A stretch of DNA of 64,000 nucleotides from JAGIBJ01 sp032119795 (lineage in GTDB: Bacteria > Actinomycetota > Thermoleophilia > Solirubrobacterales > Solirubrobacteraceae): positions 186,001 through 250,000 of the forward strand of contig JAUMFO010000025.1 in the NCBI GenBank assembly GCA_032119795.1, written 5' to 3'. Both the position numbers and the translations under genes were made by a program. The notes under the pieces were generated by a model. That model did no database searches. It was given only the letters and a program-made list of their open reading frames with translations, and was not told the origin of the DNA. Below are positions 40,762-49,139 of this stretch, piece after piece (position 1 is the first letter of the stretch; each line of letters starts with the position of its first letter).

Positions 40762-41684
40762 TAAGGAAGGACCTCCAGGTTGCTGATCGCGGCGCGGGTG
40801 TCGTCGGCGCTGATCGGAGTGGTGAGGAACACGAGGATGTAGCGCGCCCATTTGGTGTCGCCATCCTCGGACATCGGAACGGTGACGTCGTCGGAGACGG
40901 AGTCGAGTTCAGACACGAGCTTCCACTCCTTGTCGTCGACGGTCTCCGGGATCTCGGCGCTATCGGCACGGTAGATCACCGCGCCGAACTTCGGCGTCGG
41001 GGTCGAGATCTTCAGTTCGGCGACCTTCTTGGCCTGCTCGCCGAGGTCGAGCACGATGCCGACGTTGAAGAGTTCGCCGTCGGCCGGGACGTTGACGTCC
41101 CAGACGGTCCGTGAGCGCTTGTCGATGGCGGCCTTTGGCTTGCCGAACTCGACGCCTGCTCGCAGGAGCGGGTCGTAGTTGCGGGCCTTCTTGACCTTGA
41201 TCGTCTTCACGTCCTGAAGATCGTCGGGGTCGGCTGCCGTGTCGTCATCGGTGGGAACACCGTCGGGCGTGGTGCTCCGCGCGTCTGAGGTCGTGTCGGC
41301 GACGGAGGGGATGTTGAGCGTGGGCGTCGTCGCGACCGGGGCCGGGGTCGACGCGACCGGCACCTCGGGTGCCGTGCTCGTCGGGCCGCTGGCAGGCGGC
41401 AACTCGGCACCTTGGACGGTGACGGGCGCGGAGGCGACGTCGGCCGGCGCGGACGCGTCAGTCGCGGCCTGCTCCGTGACCGCAGCCTGGGCGACGACAA
41501 CTCCGACGCCCGAGAGGGCAAGCACGGAGACGGCGGCGATCAGCGGCGTGCGCCGTGGCAGGCGCCGGCGGCCGTCGACCGACACGCCGCAGTTCGTGCA
41601 GCGACGCTGGCCGTCGGCGACGGCGGCACCACAATCCGGGCATGCGCGCTGGGCAGGAGCCTGTGACTGGTCGGGAACGTCCAT
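40761..41684 (-). CDS. Zinc-ribbon single-pass protein with discoidin-like outer domain
   Basis: 307 residues. A cytoplasmic zinc ribbon (ACPDCGAAVADGQRRCTNCG, about 14-33) is followed by basic residues and a TM helix (LIAAVSVLALSGVGVVVAQ, about 47-66). A long Ala/Pro/Thr/Asp-rich linker (about 70-160) leads to a beta-rich C-terminal domain (about 165-307) with TVWDVNVPADGELFNVGIVLDLGE and ARYILVFLTTPIS, which resembles the galactose-binding/F5-8 type C-like domain at the ends of actinobacterial membrane kinases and flippases. The ligand is unknown. ATG 41684 lies seven bases after TAGATT on the minus strand. It is coupled to the cyclophilin gene. Confidence 0.75.
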   Translation of the reverse strand: MDVPDQSQAPAQRACPDCGAAVADGQRRCTNCGVSVDGRRRLPRRTPLIAAVSVLALSGVGVVVAQAAVTEQAATDASAPADVASAPVTVQGAELPPASGPTSTAPEVPVASTPAPVATTPTLNIPSVADTTSDARSTTPDGVPTDDDTAADPDDLQDVKTIKVKKARNYDPLLRAGVEFGKPKAAIDKRSRTVWDVNVPADGELFNVGIVLDLGEQAKKVAELKISTPTPKFGAVIYRADSAEIPETVDDKEWKLVSELDSVSDDVTVPMSEDGDTKWARYILVFLTTPISADDTRAAISNLEVLP

Positions 41685-41691
41685 CGAAATC

Positions 41692-41697
41692 AATCTA
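41692..41697 (-). promoter_or_regulatory. -10 element TAGATT, leaderless start
   Basis: On the minus strand TAGATT ends seven bases before ATG 41684, with only gatttcg between, so no ribosome site is available. Confidence 0.5.
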
Positions 41698-41808
41698 TCG
41701 GCGAAGGGTCCGACCTGGCGCCAGGTGCGAACGGGGCAACCCGATCATCGGCGCACGCCGGCCAGGCTGAAGGCCGCGACCAGCGCGGCCCAGCCTGCGC
41801 GCTCGGCG

Positions 41809-43536
41809 CTAGTTCAGTGTGACGAGGGCGAGCTCGCGGCCGTCGATGGCCGGCTCGCTCCCGAGGACGGTCTCGAGTTCGGAGGTCGGCACGCGCAAGA
41901 GCGTGAAACGCTCGCGGACGCGGACGTCCTGCACGACCTCGCCGTCGACGGCGGCCGCATCGGTGATCGCGCGGACGATGTCGGCGACAGAGACGCCATC
42001 GGCGTTGCCAACCTGGGCGACGACCGACGTGAGCGGACCCTCACCGCGGGAGAGGCCCGGCTTGCGGGACCGGCGGCCGCGGCGGCTACGGCGCGGACGG
42101 TCATCATCGTCGTCCTCGTCAGCCTGCGGCGTATCGCCTTTCGTGCCGTTGGTGGGCGCGTCGACCGCAACCGGCTCCGGCGCCTCGGCCTTGGGCTCCT
42201 CGGCTGTGGGCTCCTCGGCCTTGGGCTCGTCGTCCGACTTGGCCTCGACGACCGCGTCGTCGTCGGTCTTCTTGCGGCGCGTGCGCGGAGCACGCTTCTT
42301 CGGCGCGTCCTCGGTGGCCGGCTCATCGGCCTTGGCTGCGGCGTCGGCAGCGGCGACGGTGGCGTCGGTCGCGGCGGAATCCTTGGCCTCGTGCTCGAGC
42401 GCGCCGTCCTTGGCGAAGCGCGCGGACACCTTGCCCGGTGCCCACTCCGGGACCTTGTCGTTGATGTGGCGCTCGATCGCCTCGAGGGCATCCATCTGGC
42501 TCGGCTCGACGAACGTGATCGCGCGGCCGGAGCGGCCGGCTCGGCCCGTGCGGCCAATGCGGTGCACGTAGACGTCCGGGGAGACCGGCACGTCGTAGTT
42601 GATGACGTGCGTGACGGAGTTGATGTCGAGGCCACGGGCGGCGACATCGGTGGCCACGAGGATCGTGACGCGGCCGCTCTTGAAGCTGAGCATCACGCCG
42701 TCGCGTGAGCCCTGCGACATGTCGCCGTGAAGGGCTTTGACGTTCATCCCGCCGTCGCGCAGCTTGCGGTAGAGCTGGTCGCAGCCGATCTTGGTGCGGC
42801 AGAAGACGATCGCCTGCTCGGGGCGCTCGGACTTGACGACCTCGACGAGCTTGTCGGCTTTGTCTCGCTTCGACACGACGAGGTGGAACATGTCGATCCG
42901 GTCCACCGTGAGGGTGTCGGACTTGACCTTCACGAGGGCCGGGTCGTACAGGTAGTTATCGGCCAGGGCCGCGATCGGCGGCGGCATCGTGGCCGAGAAC
43001 AGCGCCGTCTGGCGGCCGTTCGGGCAGAGCTTGAGGATCTTCTCGACGTCTTCGAGGAAGCCGAGGTCGAGCATCTCGTCGGCCTCATCCAGGACGACCC
43101 AACGGCAGTCGTGGAGGATCAGCGAGTGGCGGCTGATGAGGTCGAGCACGCGGCCGACGGTGCCGACGACGACCTGCGCGCCCTTGAGCTGCGCCTGCTG
43201 GGTGCGGATCGGAGCGCCGCCGAACGTCGCGACGACCTCAACGCCCTTGCGGGCGCCGTAGGCACGCAGCGCCTGCGTGACCTGGATGCAGAGTTCTCGC
43301 GTCGGCGTGAGGACGAGCGCCTGGACGTTCTTGTCTTCAGCGTCGATCGCCTCCAGCAGCGGCAGGCCGAACGCGGCCGTCTTGCCGGAGCCCGTCTGCG
43401 CCTGACCGATCATGTCGCGGCCAGAGAGCAGTGCCGGAATCGCCTCCGCCTGGATGGGAGAGGGACGCTCGTAGCCGAGGTCCTGCAGGGCCCGGAGGAG
43501 CGGCTCAGAGAGGCCGAGGTCAGCGAAATCCGTCAC
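41809..43536 (-). CDS. DEAD-box ATP-dependent RNA helicase (DeaD/CsdA-like)
   Basis: 575 residues from GTG 43536. All helicase motifs are seen: GYERPSPIQAEAIP (Q motif), AQTGSGKT (about 45-52), PTRELCIQ, GTVGRVLDLI, VLDEADEML, FSATMPP, VFCRTKIGCD, ATDVAARGLDI and HRIGRTGRAGRSG. Residues about 380-500 form a charged, low-complexity linker with Lys/Arg and Glu/Asp blocks. The last 75 residues (about 500-575) resemble the DbpA/CsdA RNA-binding domain. It unwinds RNA in ribosome assembly, RNA decay or cold adaptation. Downstream it faces no gene on its strand for about 120 bases. Confidence 0.95.
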   Translation of the reverse strand: MTDFADLGLSEPLLRALQDLGYERPSPIQAEAIPALLSGRDMIGQAQTGSGKTAAFGLPLLEAIDAEDKNVQALVLTPTRELCIQVTQALRAYGARKGVEVVATFGGAPIRTQQAQLKGAQVVVGTVGRVLDLISRHSLILHDCRWVVLDEADEMLDLGFLEDVEKILKLCPNGRQTALFSATMPPPIAALADNYLYDPALVKVKSDTLTVDRIDMFHLVVSKRDKADKLVEVVKSERPEQAIVFCRTKIGCDQLYRKLRDGGMNVKALHGDMSQGSRDGVMLSFKSGRVTILVATDVAARGLDINSVTHVINYDVPVSPDVYVHRIGRTGRAGRSGRAITFVEPSQMDALEAIERHINDKVPEWAPGKVSARFAKDGALEHEAKDSAATDATVAAADAAAKADEPATEDAPKKRAPRTRRKKTDDDAVVEAKSDDEPKAEEPTAEEPKAEAPEPVAVDAPTNGTKGDTPQADEDDDDDRPRRSRRGRRSRKPGLSRGEGPLTSVVAQVGNADGVSVADIVRAITDAAAVDGEVVQDVRVRERFTLLRVPTSELETVLGSEPAIDGRELALVTLN

Positions 43537-43609
43537 GAGACTCCCAGGTTACTGGCCGTACGGGCAAAACGCCGATCGGGCGGGGGATTGGCGGGCAGCC
43601 CACGACCGA

Positions 43610-45289
43610 CTACCGCCGAATCTTGATTCTCAGCGAGCGGTCCGGCAGAAGGTCGCAGACCTCTGGGAGGCTCGTATTCCCGAAACTGCCCTCCGTGGAC
43701 GGGCTGGTGCGGTCAAACGTCGCGCCTGAGAACTTCAGGTGGTATGCCTTGCCAACCTTGGCCCACTTCGGCACGCGGAAGAACACCGCGAACCGGTAGA
43801 CGCCTGGAGCGACCAGCACCTTGTCCAGGTCGAAGGATTCAGCGACGTAGCGGGCTCGCTTTTTGCCCTCTCTGAACTGACGCATGTCGATAAAGATGCG
43901 TCGCGCGTCGGGATCAAGATTCGACGCCTCGAAGCTGATGGCGATGGTCTGTTTGCGTCGAACCGTTCGCCTGGCTTGGCCGACCATAACCAGCTGGCTC
44001 AGGCCGCTCCCGCTGGAGCGAGTGCACTCGCCATTGGCCTTGGGGTCGCGAATTGGAACGGGTGGCGCGACCGGCTTGGCCGTCACGGCCGTCGTGAACG
44101 CCATGACGTAGGACAGCGCAACGCCGCCGGGGCTCGACGCGTAGGAGCGGCAGCGGATCGTGCGACCAGCCTGCGCGGCTGTGAGGACGAAGGACACCGG
44201 TCCGTTGGTGGCTGCCGCGAGGACGGTGCCCGTGTCGGTAGCGAGCTTGGTCTCGATGTTGGCTGCGCCGGTGAACGCCCCTGGCGCGCAGGTGAGGGTG
44301 TCACCTTCACGCATGCTCGCCGGACCGGTCAGCGAAGGATCGGCGAGACCGCGGCGCGGCGCAAGCGGGGGCGTGCCGGGGCCGTCGATGAACGCGCGGA
44401 CCTCCGGGGCACGGAGGTTGGTGTAGAAGTCCGGCGTGTCGGGGGCGCAGCCGATCGGCCCGTTGCTCACGATGCCCACCTGCATGGGCGCCGCCCCGGG
44501 CACCGCGGGCGCCTCGACGAGCGGGCCGCCACTGTCGCCCTGGCAGCTGGAACCGGTGGGGTTGCGCCCGCAGAGCGTGACGGCGTTGTTGTCGTCGTCG
44601 CAGAAGTCCGGGTCCGCCTGCGTCACGGTGGCGGTGCGCAGCAGGTTGTCGACCTCAGTCCCAAACGCGGTGCTGACGCCGTACCCCGTGAGCTTCAGCG
44701 TCTGCCCGTTGAAGGCGTCGGCGCTCGGCGGGACGCCAGCCGGCGGCAGCGTCACCGCCTGCGTCGTGACGCCATCGAGCACCAGTGCGGTCGAGAGCGT
44801 CAGCACAGCGATGTCGCCGGTGGTCGTGACCGAGCCGACCTTCCAGAACGGGTGCATGCGACGCGCGCTGACGTCTTTCACTTGAAGGCTGTCTCCCGGC
44901 GCCGACAGCGGCGCAATGTTGGAAAGCCCGGCCCAGACCTGAATGCCGCCCTGCGACGGCGGCAGACCGACGCCCGTGGCTCCGTCAACGCAGTGGGCGG
45001 CCGTCAGAATGGTGGTCGCGTTCAGGATCGAGCCGCCGCAATCACCGGCCTGGCTCCAGACGAACACCTGCCACGGCGCACTGCGGATCCCGATGACGGT
45101 GCCGCCCACGACGGCGCGCTCGGCCCGAGGCTCTGCGCGCTCGCCCGCCGCGCGACCCTGCGCCGCGTCGACCACCCGCACAACCTTGGCCTTCCCCTTG
45201 GCGGCGCGCGGTGCCGAGCTGGCCGCAGGGCTGGCGGCCAGCCCCAGCAAGAGCAGAGCGGCAAGGAAGAGGTGTGGGCGACGGGACAC
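43610..45289 (-). CDS. Secreted trypsin-like serine protease
   Basis: 559 residues from GTG 45289. Signal peptide (about 1-25), a propeptide-like region, and VVGGTVIGIRSAPWQVFV at about 60, the trypsin activation point. The triad is complete: His in LTAAHC (about 97), Asp in GDIAVLTL (about 158) and Ser in SCQGDSGGP (about 252). Paired Cys suggest disulphides. Two extra beta-rich domains follow: about 310-400 (a repeat starting PSLTGPASMREGDTLTCAPGAF) and about 420-559. It is extracellular. Convergent with none; 73 bases separate it from the helicase gene. Confidence 0.92.
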   Translation of the reverse strand: MSRRPHLFLAALLLLGLAASPAASSAPRAAKGKAKVVRVVDAAQGRAAGERAEPRAERAVVGGTVIGIRSAPWQVFVWSQAGDCGGSILNATTILTAAHCVDGATGVGLPPSQGGIQVWAGLSNIAPLSAPGDSLQVKDVSARRMHPFWKVGSVTTTGDIAVLTLSTALVLDGVTTQAVTLPPAGVPPSADAFNGQTLKLTGYGVSTAFGTEVDNLLRTATVTQADPDFCDDDNNAVTLCGRNPTGSSCQGDSGGPLVEAPAVPGAAPMQVGIVSNGPIGCAPDTPDFYTNLRAPEVRAFIDGPGTPPLAPRRGLADPSLTGPASMREGDTLTCAPGAFTGAANIETKLATDTGTVLAAATNGPVSFVLTAAQAGRTIRCRSYASSPGGVALSYVMAFTTAVTAKPVAPPVPIRDPKANGECTRSSGSGLSQLVMVGQARRTVRRKQTIAISFEASNLDPDARRIFIDMRQFREGKKRARYVAESFDLDKVLVAPGVYRFAVFFRVPKWAKVGKAYHLKFSGATFDRTSPSTEGSFGNTSLPEVCDLLPDRSLRIKIRR

Positions 45290-45458
45290 GCCACGTACTC
45301 AATCACACCATCTGGGAACGCGAATCTCCGTCGCATGTGACTACGCAGTCGGCCTCAGGCGCACACTCACCCCTTGCCTCGCGCCATGTGCCGCCTTACA
45401 CGTTCCCGATGACGCAACAACGCCGACCACCGCAGACCGCGCGCAGGCCACCGTCGGT

Positions 45459-46418
45459 TTAGCTGCGGACGTCGAGCAGCAGCTTCCCCGTCGTCTGGCG
45501 GCTACTGAGCGCCACCTGCGCTTCGCCCGCCCTCGAGAGTGGCCACGTGCCACCAATCGCTGGCGTCACCTCGCCGCGAGCGGCGCGATCAAAGAGGTCG
45601 ATGAGCGGCTGGCGGAGCATCCGCTCGGGGTCTTCGAGGCAGTGGAAGAGCCAGAAGCCGATCACTGACCGGGAGTTCTTCAACAGGTGCCCGGTGCGGA
45701 CCTCGTTGGGCTGCTTGCTCGAGATCCCGCAGACGACGATCCGCCCAAACGGCGCCAGCGCGCGCAGTGAACGGTCGAAGACCTCGCCGCCGGCCATGTC
45801 GAAGACGACGTCGACGGCGCGCCCCTCGTTGGCCTCGATCAGCCGCTCCGTGAGGCCGTTCGCGTCGCCCGAGATCGCCACGTCGGCGCCGAACTCCACC
45901 GCGGCCGCCTGCCGCGCCTCACTCGACGCCGTGGCGATCACGCGGCCAGCCCCACCCAATGGACGCGCCAGCTGCACCGCCAGCCCGCCGACGCCGCCGG
46001 CGCCGCTGTGCACCACCACGCTCTCTCCGGCGCGCGTATGCGCGCACGTGCGATGAAGGTGCCAGGCCGTCAGCCCCTGGATCTGGAGCGCGAGGGCCGC
46101 CTCATCGCTGAGATCGTCAGGAATCGGCGCCAGGCGCTTCTCTTCGACGGCCACCTGCGAGGCGTAGCCGCCGCGCTGGCAGAGCACCACGACGCGCTCA
46201 CCGGTGTCGCGGCGCACGCCGGCCACCTCGGCGCCCGGGATGAGCGGGAGGTGGTCCTGGTGGACGTACTTGTTCTCACGGGTATGCGTGTCGGCGAAGT
46301 TCACGCCGGCGAGCGTCACGTCGACGATCACCTCGCCGGGGCCGGCGACCAAGTCCGGCAGCTCGACGAGCTCGAGCACCTCGGGACCGCCGAACTCACG
46401 TTGCTGGATCGCGCGCAT
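45459..46418 (-). CDS. Quinone oxidoreductase-like MDR dehydrogenase
   Basis: 319 residues. It has the zinc-free medium-chain dehydrogenase/reductase pattern: GPEVLELVELPDLVAGPGEVIVDV, AGVNFADTHTRENKY, PLIPGAEVAG and the NADPH fold SVVVHSGAGGVGGLAVQLA (about 136-154), then VDVVFDMAGGEVFDRSL. Members reduce quinones or enones with NADPH. No catalytic zinc Cys cluster is present. The substrate is unknown. The ATG lies eight bases after TAGGGT on the minus strand (plus bases 46427-46432), suggesting a leaderless transcript. Confidence 0.9.
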   Translation of the reverse strand: MRAIQQREFGGPEVLELVELPDLVAGPGEVIVDVTLAGVNFADTHTRENKYVHQDHLPLIPGAEVAGVRRDTGERVVVLCQRGGYASQVAVEEKRLAPIPDDLSDEAALALQIQGLTAWHLHRTCAHTRAGESVVVHSGAGGVGGLAVQLARPLGGAGRVIATASSEARQAAAVEFGADVAISGDANGLTERLIEANEGRAVDVVFDMAGGEVFDRSLRALAPFGRIVVCGISSKQPNEVRTGHLLKNSRSVIGFWLFHCLEDPERMLRQPLIDLFDRAARGEVTPAIGGTWPLSRAGEAQVALSSRQTTGKLLLDVRS

Positions 46419-46491
46419 GGCGCGAGACCCTAGCCGGACCCGCTCAGTCCTCGCTGTGCACGGTCCGTGGTGCTCGCCGTGCCTGGGCCGA

Positions 46492-47925
46492 CTAGAACCC
46501 GTTGCCGCAGGAATCCTTCGGGTACGGGATGGTCCACGTCTCCGAGTTGCTGCGTCCGTCGGCGTACTTGGCGGTCGCGGTGAGCTTGAACCCGCCGCCG
46601 ACCGGCAGCTTGGGCCACGTGCCCGCGCCGCCGGGGGTGACCGTGGTGGCCTGGATCAGCGAGCCCCCGCCGGTGGTGAGGCGCAGATCGAGCTGGGTCA
46701 GCGTCGGCAGGTAGGAGGCGCCGACGGAGCTGCCCGTCAGGTTCGACGGCTCCGCCGGCGTGTAGAACGGCCAACCGCTGGCACGGCAACCCGGGTAGAT
46801 CACCGAGTAGATCCCGGGCGAGGGCAGGTCGGCCCCACCCGGCAGCGTCGCCCCGTCCGGCGCGGCGACGTAGCTCGGGCCGTTGCCGGAGAGCGTGACG
46901 AACTTGCCGGTGGTCGCCAGGTTGTGCAGCGCGTAGAACGGCGCGGCGTACGTCGCCTGGCGCACGGACGCCGCGGTCGGCAGCGTGATCGCGATCGTCT
47001 CGAAGCTGTTGCCTGACGATCCCACGCTGCGGGCGACCAAGGCACGGTTGTCCGGGGTGAAGCCAACGATTCGCGCCTGGGCGCCAAGGCTGGCTGGGTC
47101 GAAGGTGGTCTTCGCGCGGGTCGTGGTGTCGACCCAGAAGCCGACGAGCCCGTCGTCGCTGGCGCGCCTCGCCGTCACGACGGCGTAGCGGCCGTTGGGG
47201 CTCACGACGGCCGTGTTCCCGTAGGAGCCCGCGATCGCGAGGTCGACGACGCCCGTGGGCGTGACGAGCTTGCCCTCCTGCGTGGAGAACACCGTACCGT
47301 CGGAACTCGCGGAACTCGACCCGTAGTTCAGGGTGCCGTCGCCGGCCTTGACCGTCTTGCCGGTCGCCAGGACGCGCCGAGCGATGCCGGAGCTCGTCGT
47401 GTAGAGCGCCGACTTGCCGTCAGCGGTGATGAAGCCCGGCCCGGTGAGGCCGAATGCAGCACCGGCGAGCCCGTCCCAGCGGCTGACGAGGTCGATCCTG
47501 CGCGTGGCCGCGTCGTAGCTGTAGATGTCGTAGCTGTTGTTTTTGTCGGCCGTGACCAGGCGCTTGTCGGTCCACAGACCGAGGACCTTGCCGTCGGTGC
47601 TGAGCCCGGCGAAGCCCTGTCCCGCGCCAGCGAGGATCTGGGTGGTCTTGTTGGTCACGATGTCGCGGCGCCAAAGGCCGGTCGCGGGGGCCCACGTGCC
47701 CCACTGCTGCTCAAAGGCGAAGTAGGCCGTCGTGCCGTCGTCGGTCACGAGGCTCGGCGCTGCGTGCGACTCGATCGGCGAGGCCCCGGCGGCGCCGTCG
47801 GCGCGGGAGATCTGCTCGGCCTGGATGGCGGAGGCCGGCGCGGCGAACGCGGCGCCGGCAAGCAACGCGGCAGCGCCGCTTGCGAGCCATGCGCGGCGCC
47901 GGGGAGAAGCCAGTGACGTTGGCAT
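46492..47925 (-). CDS. Secreted propeller-like protein, family member 1
   Basis: 477 residues. Signal peptide (about 1-33, RRRAWLASGAAALLAGAAFAAPASA), then QAEQISRADGAAGASPI, the same opening as two other genes in this window (EIVSRTGNEASLPF and ELVNRADGPSGEPF). Repeated WD/TolB-like strands follow, such as GLSTDGKVLGLWTDKRL, FITADGKSALYTTSSG and VVSPNGRYAVVTARR. The C-terminal part (about 380-477) is a beta domain with YKDSC-type end (YPKDSCGNGF). It is extracellular, and no enzymatic motif is seen. The start at ATG 47925 gives the signal peptide; AAGGT is six bases upstream. Confidence 0.72.
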   Translation of the reverse strand: MPTSLASPRRRAWLASGAAALLAGAAFAAPASAIQAEQISRADGAAGASPIESHAAPSLVTDDGTTAYFAFEQQWGTWAPATGLWRRDIVTNKTTQILAGAGQGFAGLSTDGKVLGLWTDKRLVTADKNNSYDIYSYDAATRRIDLVSRWDGLAGAAFGLTGPGFITADGKSALYTTSSGIARRVLATGKTVKAGDGTLNYGSSSASSDGTVFSTQEGKLVTPTGVVDLAIAGSYGNTAVVSPNGRYAVVTARRASDDGLVGFWVDTTTRAKTTFDPASLGAQARIVGFTPDNRALVARSVGSSGNSFETIAITLPTAASVRQATYAAPFYALHNLATTGKFVTLSGNGPSYVAAPDGATLPGGADLPSPGIYSVIYPGCRASGWPFYTPAEPSNLTGSSVGASYLPTLTQLDLRLTTGGGSLIQATTVTPGGAGTWPKLPVGGGFKLTATAKYADGRSNSETWTIPYPKDSCGNGF

Positions 47926-48083
47926 GGGGAGACCTTCAGTTGGGACAGCCCGGGCGGGGGACGCGCGAGACAGACGACGGTGACGTGCTACGGACCGTAG
48001 CACTGCGCTGCGTAGCTGCAAAGTCTCTGCTCGGACGCGACGACTGATGAGGCGCCAGCCCGCCGCTGGCGCGCGGCCCCCTC

Positions 48084-48089
48084 TATTCT
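48084..48089 (+). promoter_or_regulatory. -10 element TATTCT, leaderless start
   Basis: TATTCT ends eight bases before ATG 48098; the bases between (ccgccgcc) cannot act as a ribosome site. Confidence 0.5.
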
Positions 48090-48097
48090 CCGCCGCC

Positions 48098-49036
48098 ATG
48101 AGCCTCACCGTCGTTGGATCCGTCGCATTCGACGCCGTCGAAACTCCCTTCGCCAAGCGCGAGCGGATGCTCGGCGGCGCCGCCACCCATTTCGCCCTCG
48201 CGGCGAGCTTCTTCGACGACGTGCACGTCGTCGGCGTCGTCGGCGACGACTTCTCCGCCGAGGACGAGGCCGTCCTCACCGCGCACAAGATCGACACGAC
48301 CGACATCGAGCATGTCGAGGGTGGCAAGACGTTCTTCTGGAGCGGCCGCTACCACGACAACATGAACTCGCGCGACACGCTCGACACGCAGCTCAACGTG
48401 TTCGAGACCTTCGAGCCCAAGCTGTCTGAGGCGTCGAAGGCCGCCAAGACCGTCTTCCTCGCCAACATCCAGCCGTCGCTGCAGCTCAAGGTGCTGGAGC
48501 AGTGCACCGAGGCCACGTTCACCGCGCTGGACTCGATGGATCTTTGGATCAACATCGCCAAGGACGACCTCCTGGCCGTGCTGTCGAAGGTCGACTGCGT
48601 GATCCTCAACGACGAGGAGATCGAGCTGCTCACCGGCAAGCCGACCATCGTCTCCGCTGCCCAGGCACTGCTCGACCTCGGCCCCAGCATCGTCATCGCC
48701 AAGCAGGGGAAGTACGGCGCCGGCGTGATCACCAAGGAGGGCTCCTTCTGGCTGCCCGCCTTCCCGCTGCATGAGGTCCACGACCCGACCGGTGCCGGCG
48801 ATTCCTTTGCTGGTGGCTTCGTCGGCTACATCGCCGCCCACCCGGAGCGCCCGATCACGCTCGAGGTGCTGCGGCGCGCCATGGCCTACGGCACCGCCGT
48901 AGCGTCGTACAACGTCGAGGAGTTCGGCACCGATCGCGTCTCGCGCCTGAGCGGTCCCGAGGTCGTCGCGCGCGTGCAGGAGCTGGCCAAGATCACGCAG
49001 TTCGACGACGCCACCAGCATCGACCTGCGCCGCTAG
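48098..49036 (+). CDS. PfkB-family carbohydrate/nucleoside kinase
   Basis: 312 residues. The N-terminal substrate side has GSVAFDAVETPFAKRERMLGGAATHFALAASFF and VGVVGDDF; the C-terminal ATP and catalytic signature is EVHDPTGAGDSFAGGFVGYIA with the catalytic Asp in GAGDSF (about 233). It belongs to the ribokinase/PfkB superfamily, transferring phosphate from ATP to a sugar or nucleoside. Which one is not set by the sequence. It is cytoplasmic. The start is fixed by the -10 element eight bases upstream. Confidence 0.92.
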   Translation: MSLTVVGSVAFDAVETPFAKRERMLGGAATHFALAASFFDDVHVVGVVGDDFSAEDEAVLTAHKIDTTDIEHVEGGKTFFWSGRYHDNMNSRDTLDTQLNVFETFEPKLSEASKAAKTVFLANIQPSLQLKVLEQCTEATFTALDSMDLWINIAKDDLLAVLSKVDCVILNDEEIELLTGKPTIVSAAQALLDLGPSIVIAKQGKYGAGVITKEGSFWLPAFPLHEVHDPTGAGDSFAGGFVGYIAAHPERPITLEVLRRAMAYGTAVASYNVEEFGTDRVSRLSGPEVVARVQELAKITQFDDATSIDLRR

Positions 49037-49139
49037 TCGGCGGGCGCAGCGCCAGACGGGCCGCCGCCCCATACGAAAATCCGTCCGTTCTGCCTTGCCG
49101 GAATGCAGGGCATCGGGCGGGTGGTCGACAGTCTCCTTG